From Diabrotica undecimpunctata (lineage: Eukaryota > Arthropoda > Insecta > Coleoptera > Chrysomelidae): a stretch of 64,000 nucleotides of DNA. Where the stretch lies: positions 85,613,199 through 85,677,198 of the forward strand of contig NC_092811.1 in NCBI RefSeq assembly GCF_040954645.1. Direction: 5' to 3'. The notes under the pieces were generated by a model, which saw only the letters and a list, made by a program, of their open reading frames with translations, had not been told where the DNA came from and did no database searches. The position numbers and the translations under genes are program-made. Below, one piece after another: positions 53,467 to 64,000 of the stretch (positions within the stretch are counted from its first letter, which is position 1; every line of letters starts with the position of its first letter).

Positions 53467-53782
53467 TTCTTCTTCTTTGGGTGCCGTGTCTGTATTCAGA
53501 CGTTGGCCGTCATCATGTTTACAATTTCCTGAAACCTGTCTCTGTCGGATGCTGCGCGAAATAATTGTTCTACTGTGGAACCACACCATTGTCTAATACT
53601 ACGCAGCCATGAAAGTTTCTTTCGACCAATCCATCTCTTTCCTTCCACTTTTCCTTGTATTATAAGGCGAAGTAGATGGTATTTAGGTCCTCTAATTATA
53701 TGGCCGAAGTATTCTGTTTTTCTCCTCTTTATGGTGTTTATGAGCAGACGTTCTGAATTGATCGTTTAAAGAACATCTTTAA
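53467..53782 (-). mobile_element. 5'-truncated RTE element tail
   Basis: Minus strand reads 'MDWSKETFMAA', 'TMVWFHSRTIISRSIRQRQ' and 'DGQRLNTDTAPKEEE', parallel to the RTE-A end ('WLKNLREW', 'ELFRSAVSKIRI', then a GAAGAAG tail). Its tail (ttcttcttc on the plus strand) sits at 53467. About 316 bp, 5' truncated at ~53782. It is bracketed by the ~240-bp duplication. Confidence 0.78.
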
Positions 53783-54035
53783 TACAGAGGGTATATTGAC
53801 GAAAAAGAGATGCAGAAAATAAAAAAAAACAGAAATGCAAAAAAGATCAACCTACCAAATCAGAAAGACGAGTAACTGAAAATAAACAAAATATTAGTGA
53901 TAAAAAACGAACACAAAAAGCTGCTGTAAATAAGAATTATAGCGATGCAATAAAAACCAGTAATATAAATTTACAAATGGAAAACCAGCATGAAAAAAAA
54001 TCACATTCGAGTTGATATTCGAGTTCTAGATGAAC
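53783..54035 (+). repeat. Long direct duplication, right copy
   Basis: Right partner of 53227-53466; retains ctgctgtaaataagaatt missing in the left copy. Both end exactly with tctagatgaac. Confidence 0.85.
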
Positions 54036-55045
54036 TAACAAAATTAAATGAAAGAGCTACTTGCCTAAAACATAGCGCCAAGGGTGCAATTTTCCAAATT
54101 AAAAATGGCTACTGAAAGTCTATTATATAGCATTGAAATATCCTATTTAATCTTTATTTTTTACTTTCAATATTTATTAATTTTAGTTGTAACTCCTTTA
54201 TTCAGACCTTAGTATGTTCTATGAGACAATAGTACATATAAATATTTCTATACCTTACTTCAGTCGACAAACGTTATCTGTCAATTGACAACTCTGTCCT
54301 CTCATGTCACACTTCAATGCTGAAGATAGGAAGATTGGTTTTTATTGTGTCTTTTGCTTATTTAAGCTGGATCTCCAGTTAAAAATTCATTTTTTTATAT
54401 ATTAGGTATTCTTCTTTGGATTTTTCGGCCTAATTTTTGGTCTATCTTTTTGGGTGATGAATTTCGCAACACATGGTCAACCATAAAGTATTAACTGCTG
54501 CTATTTAGAACCCAATGGCCACCTGAAGATATCTAGAATATGAGAGTATCTACATCAGCACTTAATCACTACATGCTACTGCAATCCTGTCCAGCTCCTT
54601 GAAGACAACATCAGATACCATAAGTATCATTTTAAAATGTTTTTGTTGTTAAGCTATAATCAAGATTTGCTTTGTGAGTTTGTTTGATTTTAATTTAATA
54701 TTAAAATTTCAATATTTATATGTATTTATGGTTTAGACTTAATTCTTAAATATGACGCTCTCACCTGAGAGACTGACCTAAACGAGGCCTCACAATTGGC
54801 TCTCAAAAAAAGTTGTTGGTTTTATTTTCTACATTGACTCACAACTTTCGTAGGTAGTTATGTTGTTACCCATTGGCCGTTACCGTTTCTGATGGATCAG
54901 TCAAAGGTTACACATTGGCACATAACGCCTAAAACCTAGACCTCATTAGTTACGCATTTTTTTATTGTCTACATGCTAAGGTTCTATGACTTAACATAGA
55001 AACTTTTCGAATGGCATCTTAAAAACCTTGAACAAAATAATTAAA
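54036..55045. other. No recognised feature
   Basis: The first ~75 bp may continue the ORF1 remnant ('LTKLNERATCLKHSAKGA'). The rest shows no gene or repeat I can support. Confidence 0.3.
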
Positions 55046-55049
55046 TTGT

Positions 55050-55720
55050 TTATTTACATTGACAAATGACGCTAAGCAAAACCAAATAGCCCTCTTAAAT
55101 CCAAGGTTAAAGAAAATGTTGGAGACGACATTGATCTATCTTATTTTATTCACAGTAGCTCGAAATAGAGCAATTTACGTGGGTCTAATCCATTTCTTAA
55201 CATTGGCAAGCCAGGATATACGTCTGCGTCCAGAGATGTAATCTGCACATTTCAAAATTCTATGTAACTATACATTGACCAAAGGTCCAACTGACACTAC
55301 TATAGGAAATCAACTGATGAAATATGAAATTATATAGAATATTTTAAGTATGTTGCATAATCCAGATCTCACTCTTGAACATCGTCTATAATAATTAGGG
55401 TGTTAGTTTGAGTATTTATTATGACGAATAATGTGTCCAAAGTAAGCCAATTTTCTGTTGTTTATGGTTTTAATGATTTGTTTATCTTTTCTTAACCTCT
55501 GGAGAACAGTTACGTTAGTTGCAGGATGTATATATGAGTCCCTTAACATACGCCGGTAGCACCACATTTCAAATACCTTTATCCGTTTTATGGCATCTTC
55601 TGCAAGACTCCAGCTTTTTACTTCGTAAAAGAGAAAACTTAAGATATAACATCTACAAATTCTTATCCGTGTTTATACTTAAGATAAGTTGCAGATAATC
55701 TTCCTAATACCGTTAAACGA
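55050..55720 (-). pseudogene. RTE-like RT C-terminal fragment
   Basis: Minus strand reads 'IKVFEMWCYRRML', 'TNVTVLQRLRKDKQIIKTI', 'LAYFGHIIRHNKY', a ~150-bp insertion, 'SGRRRISWLANVKKWIRP' and 'ALFRATVNKIRSM'. These are the thumb and C-terminal blocks of an RTE-type ORF2. Stops are frequent. Confidence 0.68.
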
Positions 55721-56410
55721 GCGTCAACCTGCAGCCTAGTAGACTACCCTACTCTAATCCCAAAGCCGCGCTAGTGGTACAGAGGGAGAGCATAAGCGTT
55801 TTAAATAGAATCTTCCTTTACTCAACATTTTTTATCTATCTCTGTTGCTCCATCCTCCGTCCCTCATTCACAGTATTAACATGACTTTATCTGCTTCTAT
55901 TCTCCATGATATAATTTAAGGCCTCCCTAGTTGCTATAAAATATTATTTTATCCATTTAAAATTATATACGACGACAATTTTCATAGAACTATTTATTGC
56001 TTACTATAAGTGTTTACAGAGCTTAGTTTCGCTGGCTACTAACTACAAAATTACATTAAAGCTACAAAAATGCATAACAGAAGTTTCTAGTGAAGGGGAG
56101 GTCGTTTCTAAAAACTATTAAATTTTTCCTTGGTGAAAAACGTAAATTACACAAAATCGTTTATATTTTTGTCCTTCTCAAAAATGCATAAATACGTAGC
56201 GAACAATAACCGCTTGATTCGACCAACTGTAAATGTTAAAATACCCACTTTCTAAAGATAGGAATTATAATAGACAAATTTTCCCCAGAAATATGTAAGA
56301 ATGAATGTATTTTAATCTTTTAAGATATTTTTTTTTATTTAGAAAAAACATATAATCCACATCAACCACGCAGGGTTATTAGTGGAGTAACGTACACAAG
56401 AGTTCATTTT
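55721..56410. other. No recognised feature
   Basis: AT-rich with no ORF. C+T-rich stretch 55810-55930 on the plus strand; possibly non-coding 3' sequence of a non-LTR element. Confidence 0.3.
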
Positions 56411-56417
56411 ATTTACA

Positions 56418-57345
56418 TTAAATAGATGTATATAACCGTAAATCTTTTAAATAATTTATTACATGGTCAGTGTTTATAGTTAAAGTGGTTTTGATGTCAT
56501 CTGAGATTCCATATTTTCTTCTTGTTTCTTCGTGGTACTGGCAGTCAATCAAAATATGCTTCACCGTCAATGGCAGAGAACAGTTTCTGCAGGTTGGAGA
56601 AGATTCTTTGTTGATTAAGAATTTATGGGTCAGTGCAGTGTGTCCAATTCTTAGTCGGTTAGTTATTGCTTGGTCTCTTCTATTGGATGGATTATTCAAA
56701 ATGGTCTTCACAAGGGGATAGATCTCATATATTTTGGTTCCTGAATATTTCCAGTAGTCTTGACATATTATGTTTATACAGTGGTCTTTAATTAGGTTTT
56801 TGAGATCGGAGTATTGGTAATTTCTTGATTTGGTTGTGTATTGTGAGTTTATTCGACGTGTGTTTGGTAGGTTGTCCACTTTCTCATTTCCAGCTATTCC
56901 TACATGCGACGGTACCCAGATAAATGCTACTTCTTTCCGAGTTAATTGAAATTTTTTATAGCCCGAAATATTGGATTTGTTGGGTATATTTCTTTTACAC
57001 CTAATAGAGCATTTAATGAGTCAGTGATGATGTCACATTTATTCGTTTATATTGATATATATTCTAAGCGTTTTAAAGAAAATTAAGGCTTCCAAAATGG
57101 CTGTGGTCTCGCCTGTGAGGATGCAGCAGTTTGTAGGTATGGATATAGTGCGAGTAGTGTATTTACAGTAGTATGCAGCAGCGTATCCGTCATGAGCTTT
57201 AGAGGCATCACTGAAAATTTGGAGATAATTAGGATAATGAGATATCACTTCGAAGTACAAGTGTTTAATAAAAATCGGATTTTTAGTTGATTTGGGGTAT
57301 AATGAATTAGTCATCTCTTGATTATCCTTCAACTAGTGATGATTC
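56418..57345 (-). pseudogene. RNase H and C-terminal finger of a non-LTR retrotransposon
   Basis: Minus strand from 57345: 'NYLQIFSDASKAHDGYAAAY' (first Asp), 'TGETTAILEALIFF' (Glu), 'CDIITDSLNALLG' (Asp), a decayed segment where the 'VPSHVGI' block should be, then an open 153-codon run (56418-56879) with 'RLRIGHTALTHKFLI', 'PTCRNCSLPLTVKHILIDC' (finger) ending at TAA. The RT and endonuclease between this and ORF1 at 57643-58747 are deleted. It belongs to the RNase H-bearing (I-like) group. Confidence 0.78.
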
Positions 57346-57642
57346 GTCAGTTTCGTCAACTGATATTATTTCTTAACCTAGAGTTTTGTGTGTAACAATA
57401 AACAAAATTAAGGATCTGAATTAGTTCCTCTGGTTCATTGGAGCAGTCTTTAAAAGTTAATTCAGGATTATGAGAGTTTAAAACATTTTCTATAAAATCA
57501 CATATTTCATTGAAATTCAGTATAAATCGAGGTGACCTATTTTCGATTTTGTCTTTGATGGATTCTAGGGAGTGAATGACATCTTCGCGGAGGTTTTTTG
57601 GTTTATATTGTTTAGGGGTATTAAAAACGGATGAGTCGGTTT

Positions 57643-58747
57643 TTTAGTTGTTTTCGTCAATTTCAGATGATATATGTCTTTTTAGCTGTTTAGGATTGAC
57701 TGCATTATTTAAGGTTATTGGTGTTTGTGGTGTCGCAGTATTTTCAGTGTTATTTACAGCCTGTGCTGTTGTTTTGGAAGAAAAAGACGAAGTGTTTGGA
57801 TTATCTTTAGACATGTTTTGGATGTGGTCGATTTCCGTAGTATTTTCAGTGTTATTTACAGCTAGTGATGTTTTTTTGGAAGAAGAAGACAAAGTGTTTG
57901 AATTATCTTTAGATATGTTTTATGGATTACTGGATGAGGTAGATTTCTGTAGATTGATATATTTTATCATTAGGTTCATTAGGTCTAGATAATGACGATG
58001 TGGTTTGAGTTGAATCTGAGAGGGGAGTTGAAGGGGTATCATTAGGTTCATGAGGTTTAGATAATGACGATGCGGTTTGTGTTGAATCTCAGAGGGTAGT
58101 TGAATTAGTTTGGTTTGAAATGTGAGCGCATTTTGATTCTTGATGACCAATGGTTTTACAGTTGGAGCAACTGAATCCGTCTATGAAGAGAAATACCCGG
58201 TAGGAAGTATTATCATGAGTTATGGTAAAAGAGTCACGAATAGACATATTTTCCAGAGGTGTAATGAACGATTGCCTTCTAAAGCTCAGAACATGACTTT
58301 ACTCACTTTCAGACATACCTACTCGAAGAAAAATCATTTTGGATACAGTGTGAGTACCAAGTTTTTGTAATTCTTGTTCAATTATTTCGTTCGGGATTGT
58401 AGGACATGCAATAGATATTAGAAGTCTCTGGGCTGGAGAAATTAATCTTCTTACTTCGACTTGACATCCATTTATTTCGATATATAGATAAGAATGAAGA
58501 AGAGCATCAACAGTGTTTTTTGAATAGAGGTATATGCATATCCTATTGTTAGCAATTCTGAAGGCAAAAAGTACATTAACTGGACCCACTAGTGATCAAC
58601 AGCTACGACGTAATCATGGATTTTTGTACCTTCAATACTGGAAATGACTATTGTTTGTTGTTTTGTTGGATGTTTAAAATAATTTACGACATCTGAGTAA
58701 CTGTGTTTAGTAGAGTTGTGTGTAGTATTATTGTTGTATGAAGTCAT
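57643..58747 (-). pseudogene. ORF1 (gag-like) of the same non-LTR element
   Basis: ATG at 58747 ('MTSYNNNTTHNSTKHSYSDV'), 'IVISSIEGTKIHDYV', a break at ~58590, then a clean stretch to 58299 with 'NRICIYLYSKNTVDALLH', 'RRLISPAQRLLISIACPTIP' and 'LGTHTVSKMIFLR', then a CCHC knuckle 'CSNCKTIGHQESKCAH' (58110-58160). The C-terminal part is built of Ser/Thr/Asn-rich repeats: a ~72-bp unit twice (57985-58120, 'DSTQT.SSLS.P.EPND') and a ~110-bp unit twice (57730-57925, 'AVNNTENT'). Ends near 57643. An RNA-binding coat protein in life; several stops now. Confidence 0.75.
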
Positions 58748-58829
58748 TTTATTAATTTTCTTGATCAGAAGTTGAGCCGGTCCTGTGACCGGTCCAAAAA
58801 ACTGGTCAAGACCCAACTGGAATTTTTGT

Positions 58830-59640
58830 TATCTCTTTACGTAGGTATTATTTAAAGGTTATTTTGTTGTTGTTACAAAAATAATACGAAAAGAGTTGCT
58901 ACTCACTTGAGATAATATTGTCGGCCCTAACTAATGCACTTAAATTTGTAGTAGATGTATAAAATATTAAATTATGATTTGTTTTTATCATTTAAAATGA
59001 CTATATTTCGGGACAACTGATAACGTGGTAGATTTGATCGCTATCCTTTTAAGATATTTCTGGAAACTAATTTACACAAACTTAAAGAATTACCCATATG
59101 AATCTAAAATAATAAAATAAAATCTAAAAACAAAATAAACTAAACTATAAGAATACGGAACACCTCTGCTTTCACTGGTTCTTCTTACGACATGTCCGTA
59201 TCACTTCATTCTTTGCTCTTTTATATACCCAATGTGAATATTACCTTCTTTAGCAATGTTTTCTTTATTTCTTTATTTCCATTTATCCCATACTTAAAAC
59301 ACTATGTATATAAATAACTATTACGTTTCTTGTAAAAATGTTTACGTTTTAATATAATTTAAATTATATTACTCAGTGTCGAATTTATGAATAGTGTATA
59401 AAACTTTTGATAACGATGGTAATATATCATTATTTTTAATGTAAATATTATACAATACTCATGCAGCGGTTTCGGATTAATTTTACTAAATTTTTACTCA
59501 TATAATTATATACAGAGGTCAATTTGTCTTATTTCATTTTTCACACGGTTTCATTTTTCATACGGGATGAAAGGAAGAAAATTTTTCAGCAGTTTGTTGT
59601 CTAATAGTCTCTTTCGTGGGCATCGTAATCTTGTTATTCT
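58830..59640. other. AT-rich stretch with a possible RT scrap
   Basis: Minus strand 59300-59160 reads 'EQRMK-YGHVVRRTSESRG', the LxWYGHVxR block of a non-LTR RT C-terminus. Nothing else is supported. Confidence 0.4.
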
Positions 59641-59727
59641 ATATTGCTATTTAATTTTTGCTGTTTCAGTGTTTGGTATGTTTTTTCTATTCTAATGTGT
59701 TTTTAATAAATGTGGTTTGGTGATTTT

Positions 59728-61540
59728 TTAAGCTAAGCTTCTATACTCACTTCTAAGTCTACCTGTCCAATCTTTGATGTTGCGCAGCCAGGTCATTTGT
59801 CGTCTACCCGGGCCGCGTCTGCCTTCTATTATCCCTTCTATAATAAGCTGTAGGAAGTTATACCTGTCGTGTCTAAATATGTGTCCAAGATAAGACGTTT
59901 TACGCTTCTTGACAATTTCTGTGAGTTCACGTTCTCTATTCATACGCCTTAAAACTTCTTCATTTCTAACGCGGTCGGTCCATGGAATTTTCAGCATACG
60001 ACGAAATACCCACACCTGAAAGCTCTCTAAACGTCGTAACGAGCTGACTGTTAACGTCCAAGCGTCCAAGTTGTTTCTTGTCTCTTCGATTCTGCATTTA
60101 ACCTCTTGTTCTTGGCCTAAGGTTTCGTGTATCCAACAGCCCAGACACTTAAACTTTTTCACTTGTTCAACTAGATTGTTGTTTATACTTATAACTTTAT
60201 ACACTTGTTTATAACTGGTGTGTGTTTTTTTGAAATTACCATTGTTTTGTTTTTTTTTACATTCACCTTAAGGCCGTATAGTTCTCCTTTTCGCACTACT
60301 TTTGTAAACAGAATTTGTAGTTCTTCTTCACTGCCAGCAATCAGTACTGTATCATCGGCATACCTGATATTGTTCACTATTTTTCCATTGACTTTTATTC
60401 CTTCTTGTGCTTCATCTAGAGCATGGGCAAAGATGTCCTCTGAGTACAAGTTGAATAATAATGGTAATAGTATACAACCTTGTCTAACTCCTCTTTGGAT
60501 GTTTATGGTTTCAGTATCACCCATTTCAGTTCTGACAGAGACAGTCAAAAGCCTTTTCATAATCTATGAAGCACAACTAGACATCTTTTTGTTGATCCCG
60601 ACACTTTTGCATGAGAACAATGAAACTGAACAAAGCTTCTCGAGTTCCCAAACCGTTTCGAAAGCCAAATTGTTCCAGACCCATATCTTCTTTGCATTTT
60701 TTCGGTTATGGATAATTTTTAGAAATAGCTTCAGAATATGGGGCATGAGACTTATTAATCGAAAATCGTTACACTCTTTTGCGTAGTTTGATTTGGGTAT
60801 AGTCACAAACGTAGACGTTAACCAATCTTGTGGAATTGTACCAGTCTTTTATATACTGTTGAAGAGTCTTGATAATAGTTCTAAATTGTCTTCTTCCAAA
60901 AGTTGTATAATTTCACTATGAACGTAGTCGGGTTCACAGGATTTTCCGGTTTTCATATTTTTTAAAGCGTATTTTATTTCTGATGTTAAGATGGGCAAGT
61001 CGTTATTTTCGATGTTTGTTTGTCTATCAATATTTATTGTTCTATCGTCTGTGAATAGGTTTTGTATGTATGTTCGCTATTTAACGCTTATTTCTCCTAT
61101 TGTTGTCAGGACTCTATCATCCGTGCTTGTTATTGTGCCACACTGCCTAGCGTTTCTGATCCCACACATTTCTTTAATGTTCTTATGGAGAAGTCTATTT
61201 CATGTTTATTCTGTAGGTCTTCTATCTCTTCGCAAGTTTCTACAAGCCACTGTGCTTTTGCTTCCACTATCTTTTTTCTTATTAGTCTTTGTATTTCTTT
61301 ATATTTATTTCAGTCTTTGTTCTTGTGTTCTCGTCTCACATTCATAATTTCTAATATTTCATTTGTTATCCATGGTTTCTTACCTCATTGATTCGTGTAT
61401 TTAAGGTGGTCTTCAGCTTTTAGAAATAGAGTCTTAAGTTCTTTCCATATTTGGTTTAAGTCGTCGAATTCTTCTGGTACATCATTTTCCTTTTGTCTGT
61501 TTTTAAGTTCTCTTTTTGTCTTAACTGTAACATAAATTGT
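59728..61540 (-). pseudogene. RTE-like endonuclease-linker/RT remnant
   Basis: Minus strand order: linker 'PEEFDDLNQIWKELKTLF' (61450), 'MKTGKSCEPDYVHSEII' (RT start), 'TSTFVTIPKSNYAKECNDF', 'LISLMPHILKLFLKIIHN', motif A decayed near 60580, 'NIQRGVRQGCILLPLLFNLY' (motif B), 'IRYADDTVLIAGS' (intact active site, 60360), 'GLKVNVKKNKTMVIS', 'VKKFKCLGCWI', 'VFRRMLKIPWTDRVRNEEVL', 'KTSYLGHIFRHDRY', 'GRRGPGRRQMTWLRNIKDW', stop at 59728. A 158-codon block at 59728-60204 is open but lacks about 20 residues before 'FQVWVF'. The endonuclease is missing. Related to but distinct from RTE-A. Confidence 0.8.
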
Positions 61541-61778
61541 AGAAATCTGTCAACTATACATTGTAATCTTAAAATTCTGACAATCTTCTTTGTTCTAAGT
61601 TTGTTTAACATGTTATTGTTTTCAAATTTAAAATGATGCTGATAACTTCTTTAAGCTTAAATTAATCAAAAATGAATTTATATATGTACGCTAGGGGTGT
61701 AGAGTTGTGTTATAGAGGTAGCACTTTTTATCGGAACGACCACATCGAGCGTCATAGACGGGAGATGGTTCTTGATAA

Positions 61779-62036
61779 CTGGTCCTCATAAGACAACTAA
61801 CTCTCATTTATGACTCCACGTGCCACATCCCGCGCAACTGCATTGGTCTGCAGGCTAAACTAAGTGAGGGTAGCCAGATATGGCGAAAATTCCACCGAGC
61901 TATTGCCGGTATAAGCAATCCCCCAATTACTGACCAATGGCTCCGGGGTGATGACTTGGTAGGTGGTAGGGCACTCTTTTGTTCTGAGATTGAGAAATCG
62001 ATCTCGAAGGCGGTTGAACCAAGGTCAACAGCATAA
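61779..62036 (+). CDS. Candidate upstream ORF in the RTE leader (A2 copy), no ATG
   Basis: 85 codons from CTG after TAA at 61776 to TAA at 62034. Shares 'NCIGLQAKLSE', 'SQIWRK', 'HRAIAGISN', 'GRALLFC' with the A1 frame at 3335-3598; two codons shorter with frame kept and the same stop position. Function unknown; see findings. Confidence 0.35.
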   Translation: MVLIRQLTLIYDSTCHIPRNCIGLQAKLSEGSQIWRKFHRAIAGISNPPITDQWLRGDDLVGGRALFCSEIEKSISKAVEPRSTA

Positions 62037-62102
62037 GGATACAGAAGGCAACGGGGAACCACTGTATTAAAGACTCGTAGAGTATCCCTAGTATAAATCA
62101 TC

Positions 62103-62275
62103 ATGGCAAAGAATAGCGATTCTTTGGAAGTTACTGATCATAGTCATCGGAAACCAAAATCCGGCAGGAGGGGAGATTCAATAAGTTGCAGGGCTCCTCC
62201 TGTCGTCAATCTGCAAAACCCCTGCAAAATGCATAATACATCGATCCGTATCGCCACATGTGAGAACGCTATTTG
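62103..62275 (+). pseudogene. N-terminal leader of the A2 polyprotein
   Basis: ATG at 62103 (atcatcATGG) starts 'MAKNSDSLEVTDHSHR', then 'VVNLQNPCKMHN', parallel to the A1 leader at 3665. The frame hits TGA near 62271 and is out of register with the endonuclease frame at 62260, so this copy too has lost the junction. Confidence 0.6.
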
Positions 62276-64000
62276 AAGCTGGAAAACTACACAATGCTAG
62301 TCAAGAGATGTGTCGGTTACAGATCAGTATTTTAGAACTCGGCGAAGTCAGATGGACAAATGCAGGTCAATGCGTCACCCCAAACGGTACCATATATTTT
62401 TCAGGACGAAATGACAATCATCATAGTAATGGAGTGGCCATAATGGTCACCAAGGAAATAAGTAAGTCGATTATAACCTTTGTACCAGTGTCAGATAGAG
62501 TTATATTTCTATGCTCCTACAGCGGAGAGTAGCGAAGAAGACAGAAGAATTTTATAAAACTATTGAACAAACACTGAAAGTTGTTAAGTCTAGAGACATT
62601 ACAATAATAATAGGAGATTGGAATGCGTAAATTGGGAAAGGAGAATGTGGCAAATGGGTTGGAAAATATGGTCTCGGCCAAAGAAATGAAAGAGGCGATC
62701 GGCTGTTGCAATTTTGCCAGGAAAATAATTTTATAATTAAAAACACATTTTATCAACTACCAAGAAGACGAGTATACACTTGGAAATCTCGGGAGACACT
62801 AAAGACCATATTATATGAAATCAAATAGATTATATAACCATAAACAACAGATATAAAAACACAATCGAATCTGTGAAAACGTATTCAGGAGCAGATATAG
62901 GGTCAGACCACAATCCAGTAGTGGCACAATTCCAAATAAAACTTAAAAGAGTACAAACACCTAAGCCCAAACAAGTAATAGATATCAATCGTTTAAATGA
63001 TGAAACAATTAAACATCAGGTAGAAACAAGCATTCAGACAAATCTTGAAAAACTTGAAAAGACAGAGAAGATACCAGAACTAGACATTAATAAACACTGG
63101 GCCATTATTAAAAAGAACGTGCTGGAGCCCGCTAAAAATATTCGGAAGAGAGAAAAACCACAGAAACAGAAAGAATGGATGAGTGACCAAATTTTGTTAT
63201 TGATGAATTCTCGAAGACTATCGAAAGGCAAAAATGAAGAGCAGTATAAGCAAATTAACACAGAGATCAAAAAAAATCCACGACGCTAAAAAACAATGCT
63301 TACAAGACAAATGTAAGGAGATTGAAAACTTGAAAGCCAAATATGATTCGTTCAGAATCTTGTAGAAAAACAAGTGAACATGATAATGGAAACAGAGGAG
63401 AAACTAAAACATTGGCAGACATACATAGAAGAACTGTTTGACGATCAAAGGCAGCCTTGTTGTGATAATTTTCCAGAGCAGACAGGTCCAGAAATAAGCA
63501 GAGAAGAAGTAATGCAAGAGGTGAAGTCATCAAAGAATAGCAAAGCTTCAGGACCAGACGAGCTACCAGCCGATATACTAAAGTTGATAGACGAAGATCG
63601 AATCCATTTGTTAGTAGACTTATTTAACAAGATTTATGAAAACAGTATAATTCCTGAAGAATGGCTAAGATCAATCTTTGTCCCTTTTCCCAAGAAGGCA
63701 CATGTTAAGCAGTGCAGTGATCATCGTACGATCAGTCTGATGAGCCATACCTTAAAAATATTCCTCAGAATAATTCACAATAGAATTTACAGAAAATTGG
63801 AAGAAGATATCGGAGAAACTCAGTTTGGATTCCGGGAGGGATATGGAACTCGCGAAGCATCATTTTCCTTTTTAACATCTTGACACAGAGGTGTTTGGAT
63901 GTGAATCAAGATGTATTTGCTTGTGTCATTGATTACAACAAGGCGTTTGATAACGTCGAGCATAACCAACTTTTAGAGATCAAAGCTCAACTTTGATACC
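62260..64000 (+). pseudogene. Endonuclease/RT of RTE copy A2, broken and truncated by window end
   Basis: 62260-62532: 'VRTLF'-type start, 'ELGEVRWTNAGQ' (catalytic Glu), 'SNGVAIMVTKEIS'. A decayed segment follows ('NNNRRLECV' where GDFN should be), then 62873-63289 'GADIGSDHNPVVAQFQIKLK' (catalytic SDH) and the linker, frameshift, 63374-63883 'SKASGPDELPADILKLI', 'SIFVPFPKKAHVKQCSDHRTI', 'THTLKIFLRIIHN' and 'TQFGFREGYGTREA'. After a frameshift at ~63875 comes 'VIDYNKAFDNV' (motif A) at the window edge. The catalytic DFN motif is destroyed. Confidence 0.82.

Larger units (their letters stand above)
61694..64000 (+). mobile_element. RTE-type element, diverged relative of the 3.24-kb copy (A2), runs off window
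   Basis: The 5' leader matches 3250-3660 closely (shared blocks gtgttatagaggtagcac, tcggaacgaccacatcgagc, gcgtcatagacgggagatgg). The coding part is more diverged and broken. The right end of the window cuts it in the RT. It has one copy of the ggggtgtag 5' unit where A1 has two. Confidence 0.85.

Noticed and set aside
57648..57992. 114-codon plus-strand ORF with hydrophobic stretches
   Set aside because: Antisense to the repeat-rich tail of ORF1; its repeats mirror the sense repeats.
60205..61391. Plus-strand ORFs of 109-193 codons
   Set aside because: Antisense to the RTE-like RT at 59728-61540, whose motifs are clear.
1..64000. CRISPR arrays, operons, bacterial promoters or ribosome-binding sites
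   Set aside because: Eukaryotic sequence with insect transposable elements throughout; no spaced identical repeats of CRISPR type were seen.
1..64000. Host protein-coding genes or tRNAs
   Set aside because: Every recognisable coding segment belongs to a transposable element; no tRNA cloverleaf with A and B boxes was identified by eye, though a tRNAscan run would be needed to exclude one.

Overview
This window looks like an AT-rich arthropod, most likely insect, chromosome stretch made almost entirely of transposable elements in various stages of decay. A large-genome beetle would fit the element mix (RTE non-LTR elements, BEL/Pao, Penelope-like, long-spacer IS630/Tc1 'Sailor-like', piggyBac, hAT), but that assignment is inference. 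I recognise no host single-copy gene, tRNA, rRNA or CRISPR array. Many ORFs over 60 codons are shadows or arms of inverted repeats.

Layout. 0-3.2 kb: tail of a non-LTR reverse transcriptase, then two Penelope-like fragments in head-to-head inverted orientation, then a degenerate hammerhead-like motif. 3.24-6.72 kb: a near-intact full-length RTE-type element (TSD actttatgag) with a 947-codon endonuclease/RT frame and an N-terminal frameshift at an A9 run. A second, more decayed relative starts at 61.7 kb and runs off the right edge. 7.0-8.6 kb: small ORF and a broken IS630/Tc1-type transposase. 9.3-16.7 kb: an inverted pair of RTE-B copies around a 4.2-kb region with matched inverted ends, which holds a piggyBac scrap and a 1.2-kb foldback. 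17.4-20.2 kb: another Sailor-like transposase split by a MITE, then an 896-bp non-autonomous hAT element with a perfect 8-bp TSD. 21.2-30.9 kb: a Jockey/CR1-like non-LTR copy (minus strand) split by a 6,651-bp BEL/Pao element with 403-bp LTRs (9 differences) and TSD acact. 31-38.3 kb: repeats, RT tails, a hAT transposase, a mariner-like fragment and a third Sailor-like remnant.

38.3-41.3 kb: a 2,990-bp element with about 46-bp TIRs and TA target duplication, carrying a Sailor-like transposase that has lost the segment with its second catalytic Asp. 42.7-44.4 kb: a 1.64-kb TIR element with TTAA-type ends and an uncharacterised transposase fragment, inserted in an RTE RT. 45-47.8 kb: an RT plus RNase H non-LTR element. 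48.1-49.15 kb: the 3' end of a Ty3/gypsy element in which a macrodomain (OARD1/TARG1-like) pseudogene fills the space between integrase and the 3' LTR; this is the most unusual arrangement here. 49.65-52.6 kb: a complete but inactivated piggyBac element with TTAA ends. 53-54 kb: a non-LTR ORF1 carrying an RTE tail flanked by a direct duplication of about 240 bp. 55-61.5 kb: three further minus-strand non-LTR remnants.

The genes do not form a pathway; the structure is a record of nested insertions. The order of several events can be read directly from target-site duplications and from reading frames that resume on either side of an insert.
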